A DNA stretch of 37,744 bases, taken from assembly GCA_937968015.1 (NCBI GenBank), contig CALBSO010000066.1, positions 1 to 37,744 of the forward strand. Direction: 5' to 3'. The notes below the pieces were generated by a model. That model did not search any database, was not told the origin of the DNA, and was given only the letters and a program-made list of their open reading frames with translations. The position numbers were made by a program, and so were the translations under genes. This DNA comes from an uncultured Thermomicrobia bacterium (GTDB lineage: Bacteria; Chloroflexota; Chloroflexia; Thermomicrobiales; JALYUS01). The number at the start of each line of letters is the position of its first letter. The stretch's first letter is position 1. Positions 15,031 to 23,306 of the stretch are shown one piece after another.

Positions 15031-15473
15031 TCGTTGCCCGCAGGCAACGTAGCGGCATACGCCTGTAGCGTCGCCACGTCTTCCGGATTGATCTCAACTT
15101 TCAATGCGCGGCCAAGGATGTTGCCCTTCAGGGCACGCTCCCAGATCGCGCGGTCGGCGGTGAGGTATGCGCCCCGGCCATTCTTCTTGCCGGTCGGGTC
15201 CACCTCAACCCGTCCTTCGGGCGTGCGGACGATGCGGATCAACCCGCGCTTGTCGCCCGTCTGCCGCGTGACGATGCACGTCCGTTGCGGGATATGGCGG
15301 GGCTTCAGCCCCTTACGCTTCTTGCGAGGTTGGGGAGTGCCCACCCCCCGGCTCCCTCCCGTGGGCGCCCTCGGGGCAGCGTGGGCAGGAGAGGGAGCCG
15401 GTTCGGTCGAGGTTCCCTCTCCCGCCGCAGCGGGGGAGGGGGGAATCGCTTCATGCATCGCCTCAGCGGTCAT
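15024..15473 (-). CDS. ylxR: YlxR (RnpM-type) RNA-binding protein with repeat-encoded N-terminus
   Basis: A 149-residue protein. Residues about 55-130 are the YlxR domain (HIPQRTCIVTRQTGDKRGLIRIVR, GRGAYLT), which binds RNA; the B. subtilis homologue RnpM modulates RNase P. It sits between nusA and infB as usual. Residues 10-48 are not part of the family: this Pro/Ala-rich segment (PPSPAAAGEG, APSPAHAAPRAPTGG) is a translation of G/C-run palindromic repeats at 15350-15440. ATG 15473 has AAGGAG six bases upstream and lies 23 bp after the nusA stop, so translation through the repeat is likely. The stop codon is inside another repeat. Confidence 0.9.
   Translation of the reverse strand: MTAEAMHEAIPPSPAAAGEGTSTEPAPSPAHAAPRAPTGGSRGVGTPQPRKKRKGLKPRHIPQRTCIVTRQTGDKRGLIRIVRTPEGRVEVDPTGKKNGRGAYLTADRAIWERALKGNILGRALKVEINPEDVATLQAYAATLPAGNED
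15350..15440. repeat. Nested G/C-run palindromes translated within ylxR
   Basis: GGCTCCCTC (15350-15358) pairs perfectly with GAGGGAGCC (15391-15399); its loop contains the GCCC-core (GGGCGCCCTCGGGGCAGC, about 15363-15380). A second hairpin, CTCTCCCGC with GCGGGGGAG (15417-15438, one mismatch), lies beside it. Together they encode residues about 12-42 of YlxR in frame. Confidence 0.75.
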
Positions 15474-15496
15474 AGGGGTCTCCTTCCGCTCAGGCG

Positions 15497-17050
15497 TTAG
15501 CCATGGTGTACCGCGTAGGTGGCGATCTGATTCTCCGCTTCGTCCGTGACGATCACCTGATCACCCTCCTGGCGGGCGATCACGCGACCGCCGATGTAGT
15601 TCGCGGAGAGCGGGCCGTAAAATTCGCCATTGAAGGTGAAGGTGCCGTCGCCCCGCACGATGCGCGATTGCCCGGACGTTGAGCCGGTCGGCGCGGCGAT
15701 CGCACCGGTCATCGCCGGTGCGGGCCCGACAACATCTGTCAGCGAGAGTGGCGTGCCGTCCATCGAGAAGGCGGCAACGAGGGTGCGCTCGTAGAAGATG
15801 TCGAGGCGATCCGGCAACTGCTCGACATCCACGCTGCGGCCGATCAACTCGTCCGGCAACGGGCCGAAGGTACGGTCGTCCATGACGATTGTGCCATCGC
15901 CGAGGACCATCGTCGGGCGGCGACCGAGCGAGATGAAGGCATCGGGCAACTCAGCGAGCGCGGCGGCACGGGCCTTGTCAATGAGGTCGTCCCCCTGCGC
16001 CTTGAGCGCCTCGGTATCCTTGACATCAATCTTCCAGTGCGTCAGTTTGTACGCGAGGCGGGCATTCTGCCCTTCCTTGCCAATCGCGAGGCTCATCTGA
16101 TCTGTCGGCACGATGACGCGAGCGATCTTGTCCGCGTCATCGAGGTTGACGGTGAGCACTTTCGCGGGGGAGAGCGCCTTGGTGATGAAGGTCGCGGTGT
16201 CGCTGCTCCACTCCACGACATCAATCTTTTCGCCGTAGAGTTCGGTGACGATGTTCTGGATGCGCACGCCGCGCACGCCGACGCACGAGCCGACCGGGTC
16301 CACATTATCCTGTGTCGCGATCACCGCGACCTTCGTCCGCAGCCCCGCCTCGCGTGCAATCGCCTTGATTTCGACCGCGCCGGAGTAGATTTCCGGCACC
16401 TCGATCTCGAACAGCCGCTTGACGACGTCCGGGTGCGCGCGGGAGACGATCAGTTGCGGCCCCTTGTCCGTCGAGGCATTCACTTCCAGGAGGAGCACCT
16501 TCAGGCGCTGGCCGTTGCGGTAGCGCTCGGCGGGTACCTGCTCGCGCACGGGCATCACCGCCTCGGCCTTGCCGAGGTCCACGATGACCGCTTTATTGTC
16601 CGCGCGCTGCACGACACCGTTGATCAACTCGCCGACGCGGTCGCGGTATTCGTTGTAGACGCGCTCGCGCTCGGACTCGCGAATCTTCTGCATGACGACC
16701 TGCTTGGCCGTCTGCGCTGCGATCCGCCCGAAGTCCTTGGGGGTATCGTCCACGGTGACAATGCGGCCAATCGCGCCGTTCTCCGGGTCAATTCGCCGCG
16801 CTTCGCTGACACCCATCTGGCGCTGCGGGTCCTCGACTTCACTGTCCGCGACGACGTCCTTGTCCACGACAATCGTGATCGCGCCCGTGTCCGGATGCAG
16901 TTCGACGCGGACGTTATCGTCTTCCTCGATGCCGCGCGCCTTCTTGTAGACAGTCTTCAGCGCATGCTCAACCGCGCCGGTCACGACCTCACGCGGCATA
17001 TTCCGCTCGGCGGCTAACTCCGCGATCGCGGTATAGAGATCACTTTTCAT
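15497..17050 (-). CDS. nusA: Transcription factor NusA with duplicated C-terminal module
   Basis: A 517-residue NusA, which binds RNA polymerase and controls pausing, termination and antitermination. Visible parts are the N-terminal polymerase-binding domain (1-130), S1 domain (about 137-202), KH1 (about 225-275, with DPVGSCVGVRGVRIQNI) and KH2 (about 300-346, with LAIGKEGQNARLAYKLT). The usual protein ends near 350. Here about 165 more residues follow, with two similar copies of a beta-rich module: 381-428 (GDGTIVMDDRTFGPLP, then LIGRSVDVE) and 464-513 (GDGTFTFNGEFYGPLS, then YIGGRVIAR), joined by a Pro/Ala/Thr/Gly linker. ATG 17050 has GGAAGGA upstream. It is the first gene of the operon inside this window. 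Confidence 0.96.
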   Translation of the reverse strand: MKSDLYTAIAELAAERNMPREVVTGAVEHALKTVYKKARGIEEDDNVRVELHPDTGAITIVVDKDVVADSEVEDPQRQMGVSEARRIDPENGAIGRIVTVDDTPKDFGRIAAQTAKQVVMQKIRESERERVYNEYRDRVGELINGVVQRADNKAVIVDLGKAEAVMPVREQVPAERYRNGQRLKVLLLEVNASTDKGPQLIVSRAHPDVVKRLFEIEVPEIYSGAVEIKAIAREAGLRTKVAVIATQDNVDPVGSCVGVRGVRIQNIVTELYGEKIDVVEWSSDTATFITKALSPAKVLTVNLDDADKIARVIVPTDQMSLAIGKEGQNARLAYKLTHWKIDVKDTEALKAQGDDLIDKARAAALAELPDAFISLGRRPTMVLGDGTIVMDDRTFGPLPDELIGRSVDVEQLPDRLDIFYERTLVAAFSMDGTPLSLTDVVGPAPAMTGAIAAPTGSTSGQSRIVRGDGTFTFNGEFYGPLSANYIGGRVIARQEGDQVIVTDEAENQIATYAVHHG

Positions 17051-17200
17051 CGCTGGTCATCCTTCCATTCCGGACGGCGTTGGTTCTCTTCCGTCCCCTG
17101 CGTATTCCCTTGCCCGCACGATATTCGCGCGGGTGGTTCCGCGTGCCGGCGGCAGTGGAAACCCCGGCATGCCGACCGGTGATTCCTCTGCTCTCACGCA

Positions 17201-17229
17201 TGAAAAACGTGGGTCTCAGAACCCACGTT
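17201..17229 (-). terminator. Hairpin with T-run in the nusA leader (possible attenuator)
   Basis: Read on the minus strand, AACGTGGGT (17229-17221), a six-base loop, and ACCCACGTT (17214-17206) form a perfect 9-bp stem followed by TTTCA; together with the stem's last T residues this is a run of five T. It lies between the nusA promoter and the gene, so it has the form of an intrinsic terminator used as an attenuator, consistent with NusA controlling its own operon. Confidence 0.6.
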
Positions 17230-17255
17230 GCCGTCAGCGCACGAGTTCACCCATA

Positions 17256-17284
17256 AGTATACCGCGCGATCCCGGTCGCTGCAA
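17256..17284 (-). promoter_or_regulatory. Sigma70-type promoter of the nusA operon
   Basis: On the minus strand TTGCAG (17284-17279) and TATACT (17261-17256) are separated by exactly 17 bp. Each box matches the consensus at four or five of six positions. Transcription would start near 17249, giving a leader of about 200 nt before the nusA ATG at 17050. Confidence 0.65.
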
Positions 17285-17319
17285 GGCCAGCATCAGCAAC
17301 GAACCAGGGCGGATCACCG

Positions 17320-17348
17320 TTGACGCCTCCGACGGAATGCGGGACGAT
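17320..17348 (+). promoter_or_regulatory. Possible promoter of the aldehyde dehydrogenase gene
   Basis: TTGACG (17320-17325) and GACGAT (17343-17348) are separated by 17 bp. The -35 box is good, the -10 box weak. Transcription would start about 40 bp before the ATG at 17397, which has AAAGGAG six bases upstream. Confidence 0.4.
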
Positions 17349-17396
17349 AGAAGGTGCGCCGGATTGTTTGAGATGCCATAGACAAAGGAGATCGAG

Positions 17397-18860
17397 ATGG
17401 CAACCGCTACCACCGCAACGAAAACGTATCAACTTTACTTGAATGGCCAGTGGCAGGATGCGGCCGGGGGCAAAACCTTCCCCGTCTACAACCCCGCGAC
17501 GGGTGAATTGCTCGCCGAGGTCGCGGACGGCGGCAAGGCGGAAACGGAAGCGGCGATCAAGGCCGCTGTCGCTGCCTTCCCGGCGTGGTCGAAGCGCCCG
17601 GCGGACGAGCGCGCCGAACTGCTTCACAAGACATTCGACATCCTCAAAAGCCGCATCGAGGAGCACGCCCGCATCCTCACCGAGGAGAACGGCAAGCCGA
17701 TTGCCGAATCGCGCGGCGAGGCAACGATCAGCGCGGGCTTCGTCCGCTGGAACGCCGAGGAAGCGCGCCGCACCTACGGCGAGGTCGTCCCCAGCCCGAC
17801 AGCGGGCAAGCGCGTCCTCACCTTCCGGCAGCCTGTCGGCGTCGTCGCGGCGATCACGCCGTGGAACTTCCCGCACTCAATGATCACGCGAAAGATCGCA
17901 CCCGCGCTCGCCGCAGGCTGCACCGTCGTCCTCCGGCCATCGTCCGCGACCCCGCTCGTCGCGCTGGAGATCATCAAGGCATTCGATGACGCCGGTCTCC
18001 CGCCGGGTGTCGTCAATATCGTCACGAGCAAATCCGCCAAAGAGGTGGCGAAGGTACTGGCGGAGAGCCACGATATTCGCAAAATCACCTTCACCGGCAG
18101 CACCGAGGTCGGCAAGGAATTGATGGCGATGGCGGCGGGAACCGTCAAGAAGGTCTCGCTCGAACTCGGTGGCCACGCACCGATGCTCATCTTCGACGAC
18201 GCCGATGTCGAGCAGGCCGCGCAGGGCGCGATCACCTCGCGCTTCCGCAATGCCGGGCAGACCTGCATCTGCACGAATCGCCTCTACGTCCAGCGTCCGA
18301 TTGTGGAAGCCTTCTCCAAGCGCGTCGCCGAACTGGCGAAGGGCCTGAAAGTCGGCAACGGCCTCGACGCCGATACGAAGGTCGGCCCGATGATTGACGA
18401 GCGCGGCTTCCAGAAGGTCGAAGATCAGGTCAAGGACGCGGTGAAGGGCGGCGCGCATGTCCTCGCCGGGGGCAAACCCGCCACCACGAATGGCCACCTG
18501 AAGGGATTCTTCTACGAGCCGACGATCCTCACCAACGTCGCGCCGGATGCGAAAATTCTCCACGACGAGACCTTCGGCCCCGCGCTGCCGATCGTGCCCT
18601 TCGATACCGAGGAAGAGGCAATCCGCCTCGCGAACGATACGCCCTTCGGCCTCGCCGCCTACTTCTTCACGCGCGACATCGGACGTGCCTTCCGCGTCGC
18701 GGAGGGGCTGGAGTACGGCATCGTCGGCTGCAACGACCCGCTGCCCACCGCGCCACAGATCCCCTTCGGCGGCTACAAGGAGAGTGGCCTCGGCCGCGAG
18801 AACGGTAGCATGGGTATCGAGGAGTTCATGGAGGTCAAGGCGGTGACGATCGGGCTGTAG
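17397..18860 (+). CDS. gabD: NAD(P)-dependent succinate-semialdehyde dehydrogenase-like enzyme
   Basis: A 487-residue aldehyde dehydrogenase closest in pattern to succinate-semialdehyde dehydrogenases, which oxidise succinate semialdehyde to succinate in GABA and related catabolism. Visible are the cofactor-binding FTGSTEVGKELM, the general-base Glu in SLELGGHAPMLIFDDAD, the catalytic Cys in RNAGQTCICTNRLYVQ, and the C-terminal GGYKESGLGRENG. Length is normal for the family. The ATG has a strong AAAGGAG. It stands alone and divergent from nusA. Family membership is certain; substrate choice within the aldehyde dehydrogenases is likely but not proven. Confidence 0.88.
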   Translation: MATATTATKTYQLYLNGQWQDAAGGKTFPVYNPATGELLAEVADGGKAETEAAIKAAVAAFPAWSKRPADERAELLHKTFDILKSRIEEHARILTEENGKPIAESRGEATISAGFVRWNAEEARRTYGEVVPSPTAGKRVLTFRQPVGVVAAITPWNFPHSMITRKIAPALAAGCTVVLRPSSATPLVALEIIKAFDDAGLPPGVVNIVTSKSAKEVAKVLAESHDIRKITFTGSTEVGKELMAMAAGTVKKVSLELGGHAPMLIFDDADVEQAAQGAITSRFRNAGQTCICTNRLYVQRPIVEAFSKRVAELAKGLKVGNGLDADTKVGPMIDERGFQKVEDQVKDAVKGGAHVLAGGKPATTNGHLKGFFYEPTILTNVAPDAKILHDETFGPALPIVPFDTEEEAIRLANDTPFGLAAYFFTRDIGRAFRVAEGLEYGIVGCNDPLPTAPQIPFGGYKESGLGRENGSMGIEEFMEVKAVTIGL

Positions 18861-18864
18861 CGAT

Positions 18865-18914
18865 CCTCACCCCCGGCCCCCGTCCCCAATGGGGAAGAGG
18901 GTCGGAGGGTTAGG
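18865..18914. terminator. G/C-run palindrome between two convergent genes
   Basis: CCTCACCCCCGGCCCCCG faces GAGGGTCGGAGGGTTAGGG around a central TCCCC-AAT-GGGGA hairpin (18883-18895). It lies between the aldehyde dehydrogenase stop and the minus-strand S33 hydrolase stop (18910-18912), which falls inside the element. It is a member of the G/C-run family also seen at 4437, 15417, 36706 and 37669, and could end transcription in both directions. Confidence 0.65.
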
Positions 18915-20463
18915 GATTCTTCGGCACACAGTCCGTCGCGGGCTGCTGCGTCGGGTCGTTGATGAAGGCCGTGATGATATTCAGCCCGCACTCGCCGCCG
19001 TTGCCGAGGATGGAGTGGCCGATACCGGGGAATGTGACGAGATACCCCTTGGCGAGCGTCTGCGCGACCTGCTTGCCGTAATCGGGCGGCGTGGCGGGGT
19101 CATTCTCGCTGGAGAGGACGAGCGCGGGCACATCGCTCGTCACGGGCTGCGTCTCGACCGGGTTGGCTGGCGCGGTCGGCCACTGGGCACAAACATCGAA
19201 GAATTCACGGACTTCGACGGCGAAGATCGGCTGCAAATCCGGCGGCAGCATCGCGACAATCGCCGCGGCATGATCCCGGTTGTTGAATGGCACTTCCTCC
19301 GAACAGAGAATCGAGTAATACGTGCCGACATTGATATCCGGCCCGGTGATGCCGAGCGCCTGGATGACCAGATTCAACAGCGTTGTGTCGCCGCGCCGTA
19401 CCTGCGCGATCAGCCGCGGGATGAGACTCGTCGCGGTCTTGTCGTAGAACATCTGCGCGATCAGATCAGTCAGTCTGGAGCCGTCCACGACGACCGGGAC
19501 GGTCGTGCCGCTCTTATCATCTTTCACCGGCGTCGTGATCGGCTGGGCGTTCAACTGCGCGACGGTTGCCTCGTAATCCGCCTGCAACGTCGGCGCATTC
19601 GCGTTGCAGATCGGATCCGCCGTACACGCCGCGAAGAAGAGCGTGAAGGAGCGGTCGAAGTTCAGTCCATCATCCTCAACGAGATTCGCCTGCAACGGCA
19701 CGGACGAATCGAGCACCGCGCCGCGCACCGAGTCCGGGAAGTCGCGCATCATCGTCAGGGCGACGCGCGTGCCGTACGAGACGCCGAACAAGTCAAGTTT
19801 CGCGTAGCCGAGCACCGCGCGGATATCGTTGAGGTCCGCCGCGCCCTCCGCGCTTGTGTACGCGCCGAGATTGATTCCCTGCTTCGTCAGCCGGTCCCGG
19901 CACAGGGCGATCGCGGCAATATCATGGCTCGCCTTGTCGTCCGGGCTGAGTGGTACCGATGCATCCGCGAGTTCCTGCTCCGTCACTTCCGGGCATGCCA
20001 AATTCGGCTGCGCGAAGCCGACGCCCCGCTGATCGTAGACGATCAGGTCGCGATTGGCGGTCAGTACTGGCAGATCACCGGCAAGGAAATAGGTGAGCGT
20101 GTCTTGCACCGCGCCACCCGGCCCGCCCTCGATATAGACGACCGGATCCGGCGCGGGAGTGGCAGACACGCTCTTGAAGACCGCGACGGGCAATTTGATC
20201 GTCGAGCCGCCCGGGTTGCGGTGCGCCTCCGGTACGACGGCGAATCCGCACGTCACCGTCTGCCCTTCGATCTGCCCCTCCGGCAGTTTCCACGGACAGG
20301 CGGCCGGCTCGAAGCGCGGCACCGATCCCGTATCCGCCGTCACCTTGTCACTCTCCGGCGCCGTCAACGGCGCCGCAAACCCTTGCGTCCCCACGCCAAG
20401 TAGCGAGAGCATGAGGCTGATACAGACGATCGCTGACTCACACAAACGCATTGGTCGCCACAT
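18910..20463 (-). CDS. Secreted alpha/beta hydrolase, S33 aminopeptidase-like (TAP-like)
   Basis: A 517-residue alpha/beta-hydrolase with an N-terminal signal peptide (hydrophobic residues about 10-30, ending GFAAP). The oxyanion region is VVYIEGGPGG (108-117), followed by VYDQRGVGFAQP, nucleophile Ser229 in LFGVSYGTRVAL, acid Asp in SSENDPATPP and His in FPGIGHSILG near the C-terminus. This arrangement fits the S33 tripeptidyl/prolyl aminopeptidase-like secreted hydrolases with a TAP C-terminal domain. Several Cys residues could form extracytoplasmic disulfides. ATG 20463 has GAGGGA eight bases upstream; ATG 20451 is possible. It is divergent from the GH172 gene. Natural substrate unknown. 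Confidence 0.85.
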   Translation of the reverse strand: MWRPMRLCESAIVCISLMLSLLGVGTQGFAAPLTAPESDKVTADTGSVPRFEPAACPWKLPEGQIEGQTVTCGFAVVPEAHRNPGGSTIKLPVAVFKSVSATPAPDPVVYIEGGPGGAVQDTLTYFLAGDLPVLTANRDLIVYDQRGVGFAQPNLACPEVTEQELADASVPLSPDDKASHDIAAIALCRDRLTKQGINLGAYTSAEGAADLNDIRAVLGYAKLDLFGVSYGTRVALTMMRDFPDSVRGAVLDSSVPLQANLVEDDGLNFDRSFTLFFAACTADPICNANAPTLQADYEATVAQLNAQPITTPVKDDKSGTTVPVVVDGSRLTDLIAQMFYDKTATSLIPRLIAQVRRGDTTLLNLVIQALGITGPDINVGTYYSILCSEEVPFNNRDHAAAIVAMLPPDLQPIFAVEVREFFDVCAQWPTAPANPVETQPVTSDVPALVLSSENDPATPPDYGKQVAQTLAKGYLVTFPGIGHSILGNGGECGLNIITAFINDPTQQPATDCVPKNP

Positions 20464-20548
20464 TGATGCATTCCCTCATTCCAAAACTGCGTGTCTCTGC
20501 ACCCCTGCGGAGGATAGCAGATCGCGGGAGAGTAAGAACCCCCGCGGT

Positions 20549-20590
20549 AGCAATGAGGTGACCGTGCGTTTACTCTCGTTGCTCATTGCT
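20549..20590. repeat. Inverted repeat of the 7-mer family upstream of the GH172 gene
   Basis: AGCAATGAG (20549-20557) is the exact reverse complement of CTCATTGCT (20582-20590), with a 24-base loop and partial further pairing outside. It is in the 187-bp gap between the divergent S33 hydrolase and GH172 genes, so here the family is at gene starts rather than ends. Confidence 0.65.
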
Positions 20591-20650
20591 GCCCTGCGGT
20601 ACAGTACGCACCGAAACAGCGGATTGACGCGAGGCGGAAGGGGGCGTGGG

Positions 20651-21742
20651 ATGAGCGGGCTACCAACGTTCGGCGGGGCATCGTTGCGGGGACTGGCACG
20701 GCTGCGGAACGCGAAACGGCGGCGGGCATCGTCGTGGGATCGGACGGGCGGCAACCAGGACTATATCACGATTGCGCCCGGCGAAACGGCGACACTGGCG
20801 GCGATCGCGGGCGCGGGAAGCATCACCCATCTCTGGTTCACCATTGCCTCGGACGATCCGCTGCATCTGCGGAATCTCGTCCTGCGGATGTACTGGGATG
20901 ATGAGTCGGTACCGTCGGTGGAGACGCCAGTCGGCGACTTCTTCGGTATGGGCCACGCGATGACGCGCAACTTCGCCACGCCAATGCTCGCGATGAGTCC
21001 GCAGGACGGCAAGGGGCTGAACTGCTACTTCCCGATGCCCTTCGCGAGCGGCGCGCGTATCACGATCACGAATGACGGGCCGGTCGTCTGCCGCTCGTTC
21101 TATTTCTACGTGGATTACGAGGAGTATGCCGCGCTGGAGGCGGGATTGGGCCGCTTCCATGCCTGGTGGCATCGCGAAAATCCGGTGCAGGCCGAACCCC
21201 ACAACGATGGCGATGGTACGAACCTCACCGGCACGGGCAACTACCTCATCATGGCGGCGACGGGCAAGGGGCACTACGTCGGCTGCCACCTCGACTACGA
21301 CAACGTCCATGTTCACGACCCCGCTGCGAGCGGCGCGGGGCTTGCGCCGGACTGGTCGTGGTACGGCGAGGGGGATGACATGATCTTCATTGATGGCGAC
21401 GAGTTACCGACGCTCACCGGCACCGGCACGGAGGATTACTATGGTTGCGCCTGGTGCCCGTCGGAGTTCTACGTCGCGCCGTACCACGGCATCCTGCTGC
21501 CCGGCGCGGCGAACTGGGGCGGCAAGATCACCGTCTATCGCTATCACATCGAGGACCCGGTGCTTTTCGACACGAGTATCCGCGTGACGATCGAGCACGG
21601 TCACGCGAACGACCGCGGGGACGACATCGCCAGCACCGCCTACTGGTATCAGGCCGAGCCGCACACCCCCTTCCCGCCCTTCCCGGACATCGTCGCCCGC
21701 GCCCCGCGCAAGACGCGCTATGAGCGGCGATATCTGCCGTAA
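20651..21742 (+). CDS. DUF2961 / glycoside hydrolase family 172 protein
   Basis: A 363-residue protein of the DUF2961 family, now classed as GH172, whose characterised members act on alpha-D-fructofuranosides and D-arabinofuranosides. Visible landmarks are SSWDRTGGNQDYITI near the start, FFGMGHA (98-102), WYGEGDDMIFIDGDE with Glu240, and TGTEDYYG with Glu261. The two glutamates are 21 residues apart, which as I recall equals the spacing of the catalytic pair in a characterised GH172 enzyme. No signal peptide is visible, so it may be cytoplasmic. The frame is open far upstream, but that part is the shadow of the S33 gene; ATG 20651 starts the family-like sequence. Confidence 0.82.
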   Translation: MSGLPTFGGASLRGLARLRNAKRRRASSWDRTGGNQDYITIAPGETATLAAIAGAGSITHLWFTIASDDPLHLRNLVLRMYWDDESVPSVETPVGDFFGMGHAMTRNFATPMLAMSPQDGKGLNCYFPMPFASGARITITNDGPVVCRSFYFYVDYEEYAALEAGLGRFHAWWHRENPVQAEPHNDGDGTNLTGTGNYLIMAATGKGHYVGCHLDYDNVHVHDPAASGAGLAPDWSWYGEGDDMIFIDGDELPTLTGTGTEDYYGCAWCPSEFYVAPYHGILLPGAANWGGKITVYRYHIEDPVLFDTSIRVTIEHGHANDRGDDIASTAYWYQAEPHTPFPPFPDIVARAPRKTRYERRYLP

Positions 21743-22032
21743 GAGGTTTGGCGCGATTGCGGATTTTCCGTAGTCTGCGATGCTGTTCCTCTTACCAATG
21801 CACGATGCGGGCCACGAGTCCAGTACGAGGAGGTGGTCGCGGTATTCCTGTTTTGATGAACATACAGATTTATGTAGGTTTCAGGGGAATCTGGCATGAA
21901 TCCGTTCATATCGTGTTAGTATGGGGAGGCAACGCTGACGGCGACCGAGCGTTTGATGGGAATTGGTCACTGCCCCGCCCCTCTTTGTCGTCCTCACCCA
22001 GCGCAGCGGGAAGGGGGCCCGATACGGCCCCG
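21743..22032. other. Gap with a weak promoter and a G/C-run repeat
   Basis: No gene is supported here. An extended -10-like TGTTAGTAT lies at 21914-21922 without a good -35 box. At about 21971-22011 is a degenerate G/C-run element (GCCCCGCCCCTC, then CTCACCCAGCGCAGCGGG and GGGGGCCC), which ends 20 bp before the receiver gene. Confidence 0.45.
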
Positions 22033-22539
22033 ATGATCGCGCTTCTCGACAACGACCCTTCCTTCCTCTCCCTGATGCATGATGTGCTCACTGACGAAGG
22101 CTATCGCACCCTGCTCTGGCATCCGGAGAAGGGATCGGACGTACACGCGCTGCTCCGGCGCGCGCAACCGCATCTCGTTATCCTCGACCTCTTGCTCAAG
22201 CAGCGCGATAGTGGGTGGGATTTGCTCAAGCGCCTCTGGGCCGACTTCGAGACCACGCAGATCCCGGCGATCATCGTCGCGGGAGAACCGGAAGTCCTGC
22301 CGGTGAAGGTGGAAGTGTTGCGGGCGATGCATTGCCAGGTGGTGCGCAAACCGTTTCGCTTGCACGACCTGCGCGATCTGCACGACTTACACGACCTCCT
22401 GGCGGCGATCGAGCATGTGCTCGGTCTCTCCCCCGTGAAATGCGAGCGTCATGAGGGGACGTACGCCGCATCGGGTGACCTGTTCGTACTGGATGCAGCC
22501 GACGATTCCGCCGACGCTGTACAGCAACAACGCGCGTGA
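22033..22539 (+). CDS. Single-domain response regulator (receiver only)
   Basis: A 168-residue CheY-like receiver. The acidic pair is in LLDNDP (Asp6, Asp8), the phosphoacceptor is Asp52 in LVILDLLL, and the conserved Lys is Lys106 in VRKPF. The position normally Thr/Ser is in IIVAGEP and appears to be Ala. There is no output domain; the receiver is followed by a repetitive segment LHDLRDLHDLHDLL and a 30-residue tail rich in Asp/Ala. No histidine kinase is adjacent. The start ATG 22033 is placed at MIALLDND; upstream in-frame sequence is a low-complexity repeat. No strong ribosome binding site is seen. Confidence 0.8.
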   Translation: MIALLDNDPSFLSLMHDVLTDEGYRTLLWHPEKGSDVHALLRRAQPHLVILDLLLKQRDSGWDLLKRLWADFETTQIPAIIVAGEPEVLPVKVEVLRAMHCQVVRKPFRLHDLRDLHDLHDLLAAIEHVLGLSPVKCERHEGTYAASGDLFVLDAADDSADAVQQQRA

Positions 22540-22603
22540 TAGCGGAAATCGTTGGAGGATGACCGATGAATACGACTGTTTGGGGATATGGTATGGAGTC
22601 ACG

Positions 22604-23266
22604 ATGCGCGCGATAACAATCAAAGTCCGCGAGCCTGCGAACGGCCTCACTCACCTGACGGGTCTCCTCTTGTCGGTCGTTGCCATGGTCGTCCTGGTGG
22701 CGATTGGCGTCCGTATGGACAACGTCTTGGCGCTGATCGCCCTGATCATCTTCGGTCTCAGCCAGATCGCCCTCTACACGGCGAGCACGCTCCACCACTC
22801 CCTCTCACTCTCGCCGCGCGGCGAGGCCCGGCTGCTGCGCTTCGATTGCACGATGGTCGTCATCCTGATCGCCGGGACGTACACGCCCGTGTGCCTGCTC
22901 GCGCTCCACGGCATCTGGCGCTGGGGATTGCTCGGCGCGATCTGGGGGCTTGTCATCACCGGCATCATTATGATGACCTACTGGATGGGAGCGCCGCGCT
23001 GGGCTTCGACGGTGTTTTATGTCCTGCTTGGCTGGATCGGCCTGCTGGCGGCGCCGGCGCTCTTCCGCGCCCTACCGTCCGCCGGTACGGCCTGGATGCT
23101 CACGGGCGGGGTAGTCTATACCGTCGGCGCGCTCATCTTCGTCTTTGAGCGGCCAAACCTCCTCCCCGGGAAGTTCGAGTCGCACGCGCTCTGGCACCTG
23201 TTCGTGTTAGGGGGAAGTGCGTGTTGCTTCTGGCTGATCGTCCGGTATGTCGTGCGGTTGGGATAG
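22604..23266 (+). CDS. Hemolysin III / YqfA-type (PAQR superfamily) membrane protein
   Basis: A 220-residue protein with seven predicted membrane segments. Hallmarks of the HlyIII/PAQR family are visible: the early helix GLTHLTGLLLSVVAMVVLV, STLHHSL with its His pair, FDCTMVVILIAGTYTP, and the final HALWHLFVLGGS. The conserved His and Asp residues form a zinc site in this superfamily, and a hydrolase-like role has been proposed. ATG 22604 has GGAG five bases upstream; an in-frame ATG at 22559 has its Shine-Dalgarno too close. It follows the receiver gene by 64 bp. Confidence 0.88.
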   Translation: MRAITIKVREPANGLTHLTGLLLSVVAMVVLVAIGVRMDNVLALIALIIFGLSQIALYTASTLHHSLSLSPRGEARLLRFDCTMVVILIAGTYTPVCLLALHGIWRWGLLGAIWGLVITGIIMMTYWMGAPRWASTVFYVLLGWIGLLAAPALFRALPSAGTAWMLTGGVVYTVGALIFVFERPNLLPGKFESHALWHLFVLGGSACCFWLIVRYVVRLG

Positions 23267-23306
23267 TTTCCGGTTCTCTGCGTTTCTGGGAGCGTCCCCG
23301 TGGTAC

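Larger units (their letters stand above)
17051..17396. other. Divergent control region between nusA and the aldehyde dehydrogenase gene
   Basis: This 346-bp gap has no gene. It contains a nusA-directed sigma70 promoter (17256-17284), a roughly 200-nt nusA leader with a hairpin followed by T residues (17201-17229), and a weaker plus-strand promoter (17320-17348). rimP, which often precedes nusA, is not present here. Confidence 0.7.

Noticed and set aside
20159..20650. Upstream extension of the GH172 frame
   Set aside because: It is antisense to the S33 hydrolase signal-peptide region and lacks GH172 similarity; ATG 20651 is adequate.
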